NCBI GenBank assembly: GCA_902806175.1
Contig: CADCVQ010000009.1
Coordinates: 20,655-84,654, forward strand
Length of the DNA stretch: 64,000 bases
Reading direction: 5' to 3'
Origin: an uncultured Solirubrobacteraceae bacterium
Lineage (GTDB): Bacteria; Actinomycetota; Thermoleophilia; Solirubrobacterales; Solirubrobacteraceae
The notes under the pieces: generated by a model
Told to the model about the DNA's origin: nothing
Database searches by the model: none
What the model saw: only the letters and a program-made list of their open reading frames with translations
Part shown: positions 1 to 8,189 of the stretch, in pieces
Layout: the number at the start of each line of letters is the position of its first letter
Numbering within the stretch: the stretch's first letter is position 1
Made by a program: the position numbers and the translations under genes

Positions 1-141
1 TCCAACTCGGCCGGGATCTTCCAGGTCGACGAGGGTCTCGGCACGAAGCTGCGCGGCACGCTGCTGGAGCCGCACATCGAGGTCGTCGCGCGCATCGAGG
101 CCGAGCACGAGCAGCGCCTCGTGCCGATCTTCCGCCTGTAA
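1..141 (+). CDS. C-terminal end of an unidentified protein (5' truncated)
   Basis: The first reading frame is open from base 1 to a TAA at 139-141 and encodes 46 residues ending in EQRLVPIFRL. The composition (alternating charged and aliphatic residues, G/C third positions) is that of a real gene running in from the left edge. I do not recognise the family from this tail. A weak hairpin (CGCCAG/CTGGCG, 158-177) follows the stop and may end its transcript. Confidence 0.6.
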   Translation, partial: SNSAGIFQVDEGLGTKLRGTLLEPHIEVVARIEAEHEQRLVPIFRL

Positions 142-157
142 GTCAAGACTGTCTACG

Positions 158-177
158 CGCCAGCGCGTGATCTGGCG
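158..177. terminator. Weak hairpin after the first gene
   Basis: A 6-bp stem CGCCAG/CTGGCG closes an 8-nt loop 17 nt downstream of the first stop codon. There is no T-tract, so termination is only suggested by position. Confidence 0.25.
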
Positions 178-234
178 GGTCGCTATACGCGCTAACACCT
201 CCACTGTCAACTTCGAGTCCGGAGGCACGTTTTC

Positions 235-936
235 GTGACCGACTCAGCACTGCGTGAGCTCGCAGACGATCCGTCTTCGCGCAAGCGCTTTTTCAAGATG
301 CTCGGCGGTGCCGGCGCGGTCAGCGCCGCCACCGTCTTCCTCGCCGCCTGTGGCGGCGACGACGACGACGACGAGGCGGCGAAGCCGACGCCCGACGCGT
401 CCGGCGTCCAGGACAACAACAACAACTCCGACCTCAAGGTCCTCAACTACGCGCTGACGCTCGAGTTCCTCGAGGCCGACTTCTACGACAAGGTCATCGC
501 CAGCGGGCTCGTCAAGGACCCCAAGGTGGCATCGATCGCCAAGAAGTTCGGCCAGACCGAGCAGGAGCATGTCGACGCGCTCACGGCGACGATCAAGAAG
601 CTCGGCGGCAAGCCCGTCGAAGCGCCGAAGACGAAGTTCCAGCCGACGCTCGACAAGGGCCTCATGGCAGTTCTCGAGACCGCTGCCACCGTCGAGAATC
701 TCGGCGCCGCCGCGTACCTCGGACAGGCCGGCAACATCAAGAGCAAGGAAGTTCTCGCCGCCGCGCTGGCGATCCACTCTGTCGAGGCGCGTCACGCCGC
801 GGCGCTGAACACCCTCGTCGGCCGTGGCTTCGGCGACGGCAAGGGCGGCCTCGAGGGCTCACTGCCCGACGGCGCATTCGCAAAGCCGATGGACGAGAAG
901 GCGGTCCTCGCGGCCGTCAAGCCGTTCCTCGCGTAA
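235..936 (+). CDS. Exported ferritin-like domain protein, lipoprotein-type leader
   Basis: 233-residue protein of the ferritin-like (Ferritin_2 type) family. The N-terminus has a Tat-like basic motif (SSRKRFFKMLGG, about residues 14-25), a hydrophobic stretch and a lipobox (LAAC) followed by a run of aspartates, so it is probably exported and lipid-anchored. The four-helix core shows E-containing helices: LEFLEADFY, EQEHVD, ENLGAAAYLGQA and EARHAAALN, a pattern consistent with a di-iron site. A strong GGAGG at 221-225 supports the GTG start. It lies 33 bp upstream of a homologous gene, so the two are probably co-transcribed. Substrate and iron binding are not established; these families often have no known function. 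Confidence 0.85.
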   Translation: MTDSALRELADDPSSRKRFFKMLGGAGAVSAATVFLAACGGDDDDDEAAKPTPDASGVQDNNNNSDLKVLNYALTLEFLEADFYDKVIASGLVKDPKVASIAKKFGQTEQEHVDALTATIKKLGGKPVEAPKTKFQPTLDKGLMAVLETAATVENLGAAAYLGQAGNIKSKEVLAAALAIHSVEARHAAALNTLVGRGFGDGKGGLEGSLPDGAFAKPMDEKAVLAAVKPFLA

Positions 937-969
937 ACGACCACCACGATCACGAAAGCGAGACTCCAC

Positions 970-1608
970 ATGGCTTCATCGCGACTGGTGGCTCCTGAGC
1001 TTGCCACCATCAAGGTTCACGGAATGACGCGTGAGGCGTTCCTCATGCGATCCACCCTCGCCGCGGGCGCCGCCTACGGCGCGATGTCGGCGACCGGGCT
1101 GATCTCCTCTGCGCTCGCCGAGTCAGGCGGCGGCGACGTCGACATCCTCAACTTCGCGCTCACGCTCGAGCACCTCGAGACCGAGTTCTACACGCAGGGC
1201 GTCAAGCGGGTGAAGGGGCTCTCCAAGGAGGAGAGCGACCTCGCCAAGCGGCTGCGCGACGACGAGGCAGAGCACGTCGACGCGCTCACCGCGACGATCA
1301 AGGACCTCGGCGGCAAGCCGGGCGCCAAGCCGACGTTCCAGTTCGGCGGCGCGTTCGGCAACCGTACGGCGTTCCTCAAGACGGCGAACGTCCTCGAGGA
1401 CACAGGCGTCAGCGCCTACAACGGCGCCGCCCCGATGATCGAGTCCGTCGACGTGCTCGCCGCGGCGGGCGGCATCGTCCAGATCGAGGGGCGCCACGCG
1501 GCGCTGATCCGCCTCGTGCGCAACAAGCCGCCGGCGCCGCTGGCCTTCGACAAGGCCAGCGAGATGGAGGAGATCCTGAAGGCGGTCAAGCCGTTCATCA
1601 GGGCCTGA
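970..1608 (+). CDS. Exported ferritin-like domain protein (paralogue of the preceding gene)
   Basis: 212 residues and clearly homologous to the gene before it: LTLEHLETEFY, DEAEHVDALTATIKDLGGKP and EGRHAALIRL occupy the same places. The leader is a hydrophobic stretch (about residues 25-50) without the double-basic Tat motif or a lipobox, so this copy may be secreted or anchored differently. Without a convincing ribosome-binding site the start is uncertain: ATG 970 or the in-frame ATG 1024 (MTREAFL). Tandem duplication is the simplest origin. A strong terminator hairpin follows at 1644-1665. Confidence 0.82.
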   Translation: MASSRLVAPELATIKVHGMTREAFLMRSTLAAGAAYGAMSATGLISSALAESGGGDVDILNFALTLEHLETEFYTQGVKRVKGLSKEESDLAKRLRDDEAEHVDALTATIKDLGGKPGAKPTFQFGGAFGNRTAFLKTANVLEDTGVSAYNGAAPMIESVDVLAAAGGIVQIEGRHAALIRLVRNKPPAPLAFDKASEMEEILKAVKPFIRA

Positions 1609-1643
1609 CGCTGCTTCGCGCTGCAGACGGTTGTGTGATCCTG

Positions 1644-1665
1644 GGGCCCGGCGCAAGCCGGGCCC
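1644..1665. terminator. Bidirectional terminator between convergent genes
   Basis: A perfect 9-bp stem GGGCCCGGC/GCCGGGCCC around a GCAA tetraloop sits between the stop of the ferritin-like gene (1608) and the stop of the convergent HD gene (1669). It is followed by TTGT on the plus strand. Stem strength, tetraloop and location make it a good intrinsic terminator for either direction. Confidence 0.75.
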
Positions 1666-1668
1666 TTG

Positions 1669-2271
1669 TCACAGCAGCGGCGCTCGGTCTGGCGCCGAGC
1701 AGTGCTCGAGCTCGTCGGCGAGCTGCGCCACGAGCGGATGCTCGGGAGCGACGCGCTCGAGCATCGCGAGGCTCTTGCAGTAGTGCTCGAGGCGCATCGC
1801 ATGGTGATGTGCGAGATAGCGGCGCGCGCGGCTGTGCGGTGGCAGCTCCTGTAGCTGCTCCTGCTCACGGCGACGATGCCTGGGCCATTCGCGAACCTTT
1901 GAGATCTTGTCCGCCGCGAACAGCAGCGCGACATCGCCTCCGACGAAGCGGACGTTGTCGCGCAGCACCTGCTTGCGCTCGCGGTAGCTCTCGATGCACG
2001 AATGGTCGGTGACCGCGTCCACGAGCGCCGCAACGTCGTCGCCGAAGCGATCGGCGATCTCGCCGACGGCCACGTGGGCGTTCTCGACGACGTCGTGCAG
2101 CAGGCCGGCGGCGACGACCGCCTCCGAGCAGCCTGCGTCGCGCAGCAGCCTGGCGACCTCGAGCGGATGCTGGATGAACGGCGCACCGTCGCTGCTGCGG
2201 CGCTGTCCGGAGTGACAGCGGACGGCGAATGCCAGCGCGCGTGGCGCGAGCTCGTGGGGTATGGAAGACAT
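1669..2271 (-). CDS. Small HD-domain protein, (p)ppGpp hydrolase-like
   Basis: 200 residues with the HD-superfamily pattern of RelA/SpoT hydrolase domains and small alarmone hydrolases: FAVRCHSGQRR, the HPLEVARLL helix, the metal-binding LLHDVVEN (H-D pair) and RFGDDVAALVDAVTDH. No synthetase or TGS domain is present, so it resembles a stand-alone alarmone hydrolase (Mesh1-like). The longer open frame upstream lacks protein-like composition; I place the start at ATG 2271 because GGAGGGAG lies just upstream of it. Hydrolysis of (p)ppGpp is inferred from family resemblance; other HD phosphohydrolase substrates are possible. Confidence 0.75.
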   Translation of the reverse strand: MSSIPHELAPRALAFAVRCHSGQRRSSDGAPFIQHPLEVARLLRDAGCSEAVVAAGLLHDVVENAHVAVGEIADRFGDDVAALVDAVTDHSCIESYRERKQVLRDNVRFVGGDVALLFAADKISKVREWPRHRRREQEQLQELPPHSRARRYLAHHHAMRLEHYCKSLAMLERVAPEHPLVAQLADELEHCSAPDRAPLL

Positions 2272-2410
2272 TGCTCTCCCTCCGCGCCCGCCGCCGGTCC
2301 AGTCCCTGTCCCGTGCACGGTCGCCAGATGGTCGTATCCGACGCCCGCCACACCAGGTGCTGCGGGCGCCACTAGATCCTGTATACCAACCCGCCGCTAC
2401 TCCCAAGCGT

Positions 2411-4402
2411 CTACCAGTGCACGCCCTTCATGATGTTCGCCATCGCGATCTGCTCGACGTTGGCGCGCTCGGGCTCGGCGGGCGCCTTGTCGCCCTTGGA
2501 CGCCGCCGAGTCGGGAAAGACCTTGTAGGCCATGTGCAGGATCTGGTCCATGACCTTCGGTGCGACCGCGTGCAGCACCTCGCCCGCCGTCCCGAGGCGC
2601 GTGTTGATCTGCGTCGGGCGGGCGCGCAGCGCCTCGCAGATGAGGTCGGCGGCCTCGTCGGGGCTGATCGTCGGAAAGTGGTCGTAGAGCTTCGTCGGGG
2701 CGATCATCGGCGTGCGGACCAGCGGCATGTGGATCGTCGTGAACGTGATCCCGTCGCCGACGACCTCCGAGGAGACGACGCGCGTCCATGAGTCCAGCGC
2801 CGACTTCGACGCGACGTATGCGCTGAAGCGCGGCGGGTTGGTCTGCACGCCGATCGACGAGACGTTGACGATGTGGCCGAAGCGGCGCTCGCGCATGTGC
2901 GGCAGCAGGGCCATGATCATCTTGATCGCGCCGAAGTAGTTCAGCTGGACGGTGCGCTCGAAGTCGTGGAAGCGATCCTCCGAGAGCTTGATCGAGCGGC
3001 GGATCGAGCGCCCTGCGTTGTTGACGAGGAAGTCGACCGCGGGATGGTCGGCGAGGATCCGCGCCACGACGTCGTCGATCGCCTCCATGTCCGACAGGTC
3101 TGCGCTGTAGACGTGCGCGGTCCCGCCCGCGGCCTGGATCTCGTCGCGCAGCGCCTCGAGCTTCTCCATCCCGCGCGCCACGAGCAGCGGGACGCCGCCC
3201 GCCGCGGCGACCTTCAGCGCGGTCGCGCGGCCGATGCCGCTCGACGCGCCCGTGATGATCACCGTGCGCCCGTTGATGATGTGCCCGAACGAGCGGTCCT
3301 TGAAGAGGTCGGGATCGAGATTTCGCTCCCAGTAGTCCCACAGCTTCTCGGCGTACGTCGCAAGGTCCGGCGCCACGATCCCCGAGCCCGCCAGCGCGCG
3401 CTCGGTGTCACGCGTGTCGAACTGCGGCTTGAGCGCCATGTGGTCGATCACCGCCTCCGGGATCCCGAAGTCGGCCAGCACGGCGCGGCGGATGTCGCGC
3501 ACCTGCGGGAGCTTCATGAGCATCGAGACGGTGCCCTTGGGCAGCGCGTCGGTCAGGCGCTTGTCGACGCGGATCGCGAGCTTCGGCGCGTGCGCCGCGC
3601 CGGCGAAGGCGTTCAGCGACTCGCCGACGCGCATCGCCTTGGGGTTCGTCAGGTGAAAGGCCTGCGCGTCCAGCCCCGGCTGATGGGCGATGTGGTCCAT
3701 CGCGCCGGCGACGAAGTCGACGGGCACGATGTTCGTGTAGCCGAGCTCGGGGCCGACGAGCGGAAACCACTCCGGCAGCGCGAAGCGGGCCTTCTGGATC
3801 GCCTTGAAGAAGTAGTAGGGCCCGTCGATCTTGTCCATCTCGCCGGTCTGCGAGTGCCCGACGACGATTGCCGGGCGATACACGCGCCACGGCACCTTCG
3901 CCTGCTCGCGCACGAGCTTCTCGGACTCGAACTTCGTGCGGTGATAGGCCGACGGCAGCCGCTGGCCCTGGTCGAACATGTCCTCGCGGAACAGGCCCTT
4001 GTACTCGCCGGCGGCGGCGACCGAGGAGACGTGGTGCAGGTGCCCGGCGGACAACGTGTTGGCGAGCTCGACGGCATGGCGGGTGCCGGTCACGTTCAGG
4101 CGCTCGTTGACCTCTTCGGGCGCCGTCATGTCGTAGATCGCGGCGAGGTGGAAGAAGTGCTCGACCTGGCCGCCCAGCGCGGCGATCTGCTCGTCACAGA
4201 CGCCAAGCCGCGGCTGCGCCAGGTCGCCCAGGACGGGCTTGACGCGCTGTGCCGCGCGCGCGCCCCAGCGCTCGATCAGCGCGTCGAGGCGGTTCTGCGA
4301 ACGCGCACGGACGAGCACATGGATGTCGCCCTCGCGCTCGAGCAGCCGCTCGACGAGATGACGACCGATGAAGCCGGTCGCGCCCGTCACGAAATACGCC
4401 AT
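2411..4402 (-). CDS. Two-domain fatty acyl-CoA reductase (alcohol-forming type)
   Basis: 663 residues with two short-chain dehydrogenase domains. The N-terminal extended-SDR domain has TGATGFIG (6-13), S126/S127 and YHRTK (Y153, K157). The C-terminal classical SDR domain has TGASSGIG (384-391), NNAG (461-464), S515/S516 and YVASK (Y529, K533). A linker reading WDYWERNLDPDLFKDR joins them. This order, length and linker match the bacterial acyl-CoA reductases that reduce acyl-CoA through aldehyde to fatty alcohol (Marinobacter Maqu_2507 type; mycobacterial AcrA1-like proteins). The C-terminal domain probably reduces acyl-CoA and the N-terminal one the aldehyde, as proposed for the family. A GGAGAG site precedes ATG 4402. 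A role in wax-ester or ether-lipid precursors is inference. Confidence 0.88.
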   Translation of the reverse strand: MAYFVTGATGFIGRHLVERLLEREGDIHVLVRARSQNRLDALIERWGARAAQRVKPVLGDLAQPRLGVCDEQIAALGGQVEHFFHLAAIYDMTAPEEVNERLNVTGTRHAVELANTLSAGHLHHVSSVAAAGEYKGLFREDMFDQGQRLPSAYHRTKFESEKLVREQAKVPWRVYRPAIVVGHSQTGEMDKIDGPYYFFKAIQKARFALPEWFPLVGPELGYTNIVPVDFVAGAMDHIAHQPGLDAQAFHLTNPKAMRVGESLNAFAGAAHAPKLAIRVDKRLTDALPKGTVSMLMKLPQVRDIRRAVLADFGIPEAVIDHMALKPQFDTRDTERALAGSGIVAPDLATYAEKLWDYWERNLDPDLFKDRSFGHIINGRTVIITGASSGIGRATALKVAAAGGVPLLVARGMEKLEALRDEIQAAGGTAHVYSADLSDMEAIDDVVARILADHPAVDFLVNNAGRSIRRSIKLSEDRFHDFERTVQLNYFGAIKMIMALLPHMRERRFGHIVNVSSIGVQTNPPRFSAYVASKSALDSWTRVVSSEVVGDGITFTTIHMPLVRTPMIAPTKLYDHFPTISPDEAADLICEALRARPTQINTRLGTAGEVLHAVAPKVMDQILHMAYKVFPDSAASKGDKAPAEPERANVEQIAMANIMKGVHW

Positions 4403-4499
4403 TGCTCTCCTCTTCGGTATTGCCGCCTGACCCGCGTCAACCCTATCGGCGCGGGCCGGTCTTCAGAAGACGCTGACGTTCAAGCGGGCCGAGCGGGCG

Positions 4500-4781
4500 C
4501 TACCAGCCGCCCGCGGCGTGCGCGCGACGCTTGGCCTCGGCCTTGCGCCGATCCTTGCGCTTCTCGAGCTGCCACTGGATGAGCGACGCGAAGAACACGA
4601 ACAGCGGAAAGAAGGCGATGAGCACGAAGCCCGCGTTCGTCACCACGCGGTCGTCCGTCTCGCCCCACCAGCCCTCGCCGCCGTCATGCGCGAAGGCGGG
4701 TGCCGCCACGACGAGCAGCGCGGTGACCGACAACAGCACGATCGCGGGCAGGCGGCGAAGCACGCCACGCAGTTTATTCAC
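4500..4781 (-). CDS. Small membrane protein with signal-like segment
   Basis: 93 residues from a GTG start at 4781: an N-terminal hydrophobic segment ending in APAFAHDGG (cleavable signal likely), a short polar stretch, a second hydrophobic helix (about residues 50-70) and a basic, coiled tail (QLEKRKDRRKAEAKRR). The layout suggests an exported N-terminus and a cytoplasmic basic tail. No family is recognised. It lies 98 bp upstream of the acyl-CoA reductase on the same strand and divergent from the next gene. Confidence 0.55.
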   Translation of the reverse strand: MNKLRGVLRRLPAIVLLSVTALLVVAAPAFAHDGGEGWWGETDDRVVTNAGFVLIAFFPLFVFFASLIQWQLEKRKDRRKAEAKRRAHAAGGW

Positions 4782-4823
4782 CTCGGCGATGGATCGCGCT
4801 GCGAACGGGTAGCGTGACGCACC

Positions 4824-5159
4824 ATGGAACGCTACGAACCGATCGACGACGAGCCCGACTTCGCCACCCGGCAGGAGTGGGAGGCCGCCGAGGAGGCCGG
4901 CGCGATCGGCGGCGCGCGCCCCGACGTCGGCGGCGTCGACCCCGAGGAGCCGATCGACGAGGCGCTGCGGGCGGTGTACGAGGCCGGCGGCGGCGACGCC
5001 GAGGGCTTCGAGCTCGCCGAGCGCGACCTCGTGCGCAACGCCTCCCACGACGACGGCTCCGGGTTTCCCGAGCGCGACGCGTTCACGCCCGAGGTCGAGT
5101 CTGACCTGTCGCCCGCGGAGTACGGCGAGGCCGACGAGGAGGAGGGCCCGGACCGCTAG
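4824..5159 (+). CDS. Small acidic hypothetical protein
   Basis: 111 residues, strongly acidic throughout (MERYEPIDDEPDF at the start, SPAEYGEADEEEGPDR at the end), with no hydrophobic segment and probably largely unstructured. The frame has strong G/C third-position bias, which supports real coding. It is convergent with the MFS transporter 43 bp away. No function can be assigned. Confidence 0.6.
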   Translation: MERYEPIDDEPDFATRQEWEAAEEAGAIGGARPDVGGVDPEEPIDEALRAVYEAGGGDAEGFELAERDLVRNASHDDGSGFPERDAFTPEVESDLSPAEYGEADEEEGPDR

Positions 5160-5202
5160 GTTGTGGCGCCTCCCGCGTCCCGCGGCGCCGATCTCGCTGC
5201 CG

Positions 5203-6795
5203 TCATGCCGCGACGGGCGTCGTCCGCTCGCGCGCCGCATCCAGGGGCGCTGCCGTCAACTGGCCGGCCGCGCAGTCGGCGCACGGAACGTCGCGGCGCG
5301 GGTTGCGCACGAAGGCGAGCCCGAGCATCCCGCCGAGAGCGACGAGCGCGGCGCTGATCGCCATCCCGGTGTGGAACGCCTCGACGGAGGCGGCCTCGGT
5401 CGCGCGCGCCACCGCCGCGGCCTCGTCGCGCTCGAGGCCCGTGACGTCGGCGCGCACGAGCACCCGATCCTCGGCCCGCTGCACGGCAGCGCGCCCAGCC
5501 GGCGACAACGTCGCCGGGTCGATCTCCGCGCGCAGCGCGCCGGAGAACTGCGCCGCGATCACGGCGCCGAGCGCCGCCACGCCGAGCAGACCGCCGACAC
5601 GCGCGATCGCGTTGTTGACGCCGGACGCGATGCCGGCCTGGTTCTCTTCGGCGTCCGACAGCACCGTCGCGGTCAGCGGCGCGACCGTCGCCGTCAGGCC
5701 GAGCGAGAAGATCAGCAGCGCGGGCAGGACCTCCGTCACGTAGTCGACGTCGGCACCGACGCGCAGCAGCGCCAGCAGGCCGGCGGCTGCGAGCAGCGGG
5801 CCGAAGCCGAGAAACCAGCGCGGGCCGAAGCGGTCGGCCAGCCGGCCGGCGCGCTTGGACAGCACGAACATGACCAGCGTCGTCGGCAGCGTCGCGAGGC
5901 CGGCCTCGGTCGCCGTGAAGCCGCCGACCTGCTGCAGGAACAGGACGAGGTAGAAGAAGAGAATCGAGAGGCCCGCGTACATCGCGAGCGTCTCACCGTT
6001 GCCTGCGGCGAAGTTTCGCCGCCGGAAGAGCCCGAGCGGGAGCATCGGGTGCGCCGTCCGCACCTCGCGCGCAAGGAAGATGGCGAGAAACAGCACGCCC
6101 GCGGCGCCGGGCACGAACACGTCCATAGCGCCCCAGCCCGACTCGGGCTGGCGGATCAGCGCGAGCGTCGGGCCGGCGAGGCCGAGAAACGACAGCGCGC
6201 CGCCGGGCCAGTCGACGGGCGGTCGCGCTTGCGCGCGCGGGCGCTGCGGCACCGCCGCCGCGACGATGACGAGCGTCAGCACGACGAACGGCACGTTGAT
6301 GGCGAAGACCCAGCGCCACGACGCCGTGTCGATCAACTGGCCGCCGACGAATGGTCCGAGGACCGCCGCCATCCCCGACCACGCCGTCCACGTGCCGACC
6401 GCCGCGCCGCGCTCGGCAGGCGCAAACGCCGCGACGATGACCGCCAGCGCGCTCGGCGTCAGCAGCGCGCCGAAGACGCCCTGCAGCACGCGCCCGGCGA
6501 CCAGCACCTCGATGCTCGGCGCCAGCGCGCAGATGAGCGACGTCAGCCCGAAGCCGACCACGCCGATGCTGAAGACGCGGCGCTCGCCGAAGACGTCGCC
6601 CAGCGACCCGCCGACGAGGATCAGCGCCGCGAGCGCCAGCAGGTAGCCGTTGGATACCCATTGCTGCCCGGCGAGGCCGCCGCCGAGGTCCTCCTCGATC
6701 GCCGGCAGGGCGACGTTGACCACCGTCCCGTCGAGAAACACGACGAAGGTCCCCATGATCGAGGCGAACAGGCTCAGGCGCTGCGTTCTCGTCAT
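5203..6795 (-). CDS. MFS multidrug exporter, DHA2 (14-helix) family
   Basis: 530 residues with about 14 hydrophobic helices and a family-typical start (FLDGTVVNVALPAI in helix 1, LGDVFGERRVF loop, GRVLQGVFGAL motif C-like region, GPFVGG). These are marks of EmrB/QacA-type proton-coupled drug exporters. The gene is the third of a minus-strand operon: its ATG overlaps the histidine kinase stop by 4 nt, and that kinase overlaps the receiver/thioredoxin-reductase-like gene. The coupling suggests that export is under control of the neighbouring signalling pair. The substrate is unknown. Confidence 0.88.
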   Translation of the reverse strand: MTRTQRLSLFASIMGTFVVFLDGTVVNVALPAIEEDLGGGLAGQQWVSNGYLLALAALILVGGSLGDVFGERRVFSIGVVGFGLTSLICALAPSIEVLVAGRVLQGVFGALLTPSALAVIVAAFAPAERGAAVGTWTAWSGMAAVLGPFVGGQLIDTASWRWVFAINVPFVVLTLVIVAAAVPQRPRAQARPPVDWPGGALSFLGLAGPTLALIRQPESGWGAMDVFVPGAAGVLFLAIFLAREVRTAHPMLPLGLFRRRNFAAGNGETLAMYAGLSILFFYLVLFLQQVGGFTATEAGLATLPTTLVMFVLSKRAGRLADRFGPRWFLGFGPLLAAAGLLALLRVGADVDYVTEVLPALLIFSLGLTATVAPLTATVLSDAEENQAGIASGVNNAIARVGGLLGVAALGAVIAAQFSGALRAEIDPATLSPAGRAAVQRAEDRVLVRADVTGLERDEAAAVARATEAASVEAFHTGMAISAALVALGGMLGLAFVRNPRRDVPCADCAAGQLTAAPLDAARERTTPVAA

Positions 6796-8189
6796 CGCAG
6801 CGGCAGGCGCACGAGGAAGGTGGTGCGGCCGGGCTCGGACTCGACGCCGATCGAGCCGTCGTGGCGGTCCACGACGATGCCGCGCGCCGTCGCCAGGCCC
6901 AGGCCGGTGCCCTGGCCGATCTCCTTCGTCGTGTAGAACGGGTCGAAGATGCGTGCGGCGACGTCGGCGGGGATGCCGGGGCCGTCATCGCTGACCGCGA
7001 CCTCCGCGCAATCTCCGTCGCGGCGCGTCGTGACGGTGATCGTGCCGCGGTCGCCGACCGCGTCGATCGCGTTGTCGAGCAGGTTCGTCCAGACCTGGTT
7101 GAGCTCGGAGCCGTGCAGCGTGAGCTTGGGCAGGTCGCGGTCGTAGCTGCGCACGACCTCGATCGAGGTCTGCTTGAGCTTGTGGCCGAGCACGGCGAGC
7201 GTCGTTTCCAGGCCCTCGTGCAGGTCGATCTCCGCCAGGCCGTCCTTGTCCATGTAGGCGTAGCTCTTGACGGCGCCGACGAGCGCCGAGATGCGCTGCG
7301 TCGAGTCCTGCAGCTCGGTCGCCAGGCGTCCGGCGCTGAGCGTCGCGGCGACCCAGCGCAGCGCCGCGTCGGTTGCCGGCCCCGCGAGCAGCGCGACCTC
7401 GTCGAGCCACGCCTGGTCGACGCCGACCGCGGCCAGCGGCTCGGCGATCCGCCACGGTTCGGGGATCCCGAGCGCCTCCAGGCGCGCGAGCAGTTCGTCC
7501 TCGGCGTCGGCGAAGTCCAGCGCGTCGAGCGCCGTGCAGGTGGCGGCGCGGCCGACCGCCTGCTGTTGCAGCTCGACGAGCTTGGCGGCCTGCGCGCGCT
7601 CGACCCCCGACTCGACGAAACGGCCCAGCGAGGAGCTGATCACGTCGAGCATCTCGGCGAGCTCGGCGGCGCTGCGGCGCGCCGCAGCGGCCGGGTTGTT
7701 GAGCTCGTGGGCCAGGCCGGCCGCCATCGTGCCGAGCGACGCGAGCCGCTCGCGGTGCGCGCCGATCCCCGCGAACTTGCTGATGACCGGCGTGACCTGC
7801 GCGATGACGCGCTGGTGCACTGCCTGGTGGGCGAACAGGAGCCGGTGAAAGTCGGCCGGCTCGATCAGCGCGATGCGCAGCGGGCTGTCGGCGCGCATCC
7901 GCAGGCGCATCTGCTCTCCGGTGAGGACGGAGATCGCACCCGTCCACGTCGGCGCGGCCTGGCGCCCGAGGGGCTCGGCGCGCTGTTGCTCGACGAGCAG
8001 CATCTGCATGCTCCCCTCCAACAGCAGCATCAGCCCCGGGGGCGCGGCGCCCTCCTCGACGACGATGTCACCGACCGCGAAGCGCTGGTCGTGCGCCGCG
8101 GCCACCCATTCGTCGAGCTGCTCGTCGCCGAGGTCGTCGAACAGGTCGATCGTGCGCAGGTCAGAGCGCGTGACGTGGCCGGAAGTCAT
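6792..8189 (-). CDS. Histidine kinase with N-terminal cyclic-nucleotide-binding-type domain
   Basis: 465 residues. An N-terminal cNMP-binding/Crp-type sensor domain (about 1-130, LFDDLGDEQLDEW, VEEGAAPPGLMLLLEG) is followed by a dimerisation region with the phospho-acceptor in GLAHELNNP (H161) and a C-terminal HATPase domain (NLLDNAIDA, DDGPGIP, GTGLGLATARGIV). There is no membrane segment, so it is cytoplasmic. Its ATG overlaps the stop of the upstream receiver/flavoprotein gene (ATGA), making that protein the obvious partner. The long open frame extending upstream of 8189 is an artefact of GC-rich sequence. The ligand of the sensor domain is unknown. Confidence 0.88.
   Translation of the reverse strand: MTSGHVTRSDLRTIDLFDDLGDEQLDEWVAAAHDQRFAVGDIVVEEGAAPPGLMLLLEGSMQMLLVEQQRAEPLGRQAAPTWTGAISVLTGEQMRLRMRADSPLRIALIEPADFHRLLFAHQAVHQRVIAQVTPVISKFAGIGAHRERLASLGTMAAGLAHELNNPAAAARRSAAELAEMLDVISSSLGRFVESGVERAQAAKLVELQQQAVGRAATCTALDALDFADAEDELLARLEALGIPEPWRIAEPLAAVGVDQAWLDEVALLAGPATDAALRWVAATLSAGRLATELQDSTQRISALVGAVKSYAYMDKDGLAEIDLHEGLETTLAVLGHKLKQTSIEVVRSYDRDLPKLTLHGSELNQVWTNLLDNAIDAVGDRGTITVTTRRDGDCAEVAVSDDGPGIPADVAARIFDPFYTTKEIGQGTGLGLATARGIVVDRHDGSIGVESEPGRTTFLVRLPLR

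Noticed and set aside
2360..2376. GCGCCACTAG upstream of the HD gene as an element end
   Set aside because: Resembles the terminal 10 bases only; no opposite arm within 250 bp.
2873..4582. 569-codon open frame antisense to the acyl-CoA reductase
   Set aside because: Arg/Asp/Leu/Val-rich without motifs. It is the typical reverse-frame shadow of a GC-rich gene; the opposite strand encodes a clear two-domain enzyme.
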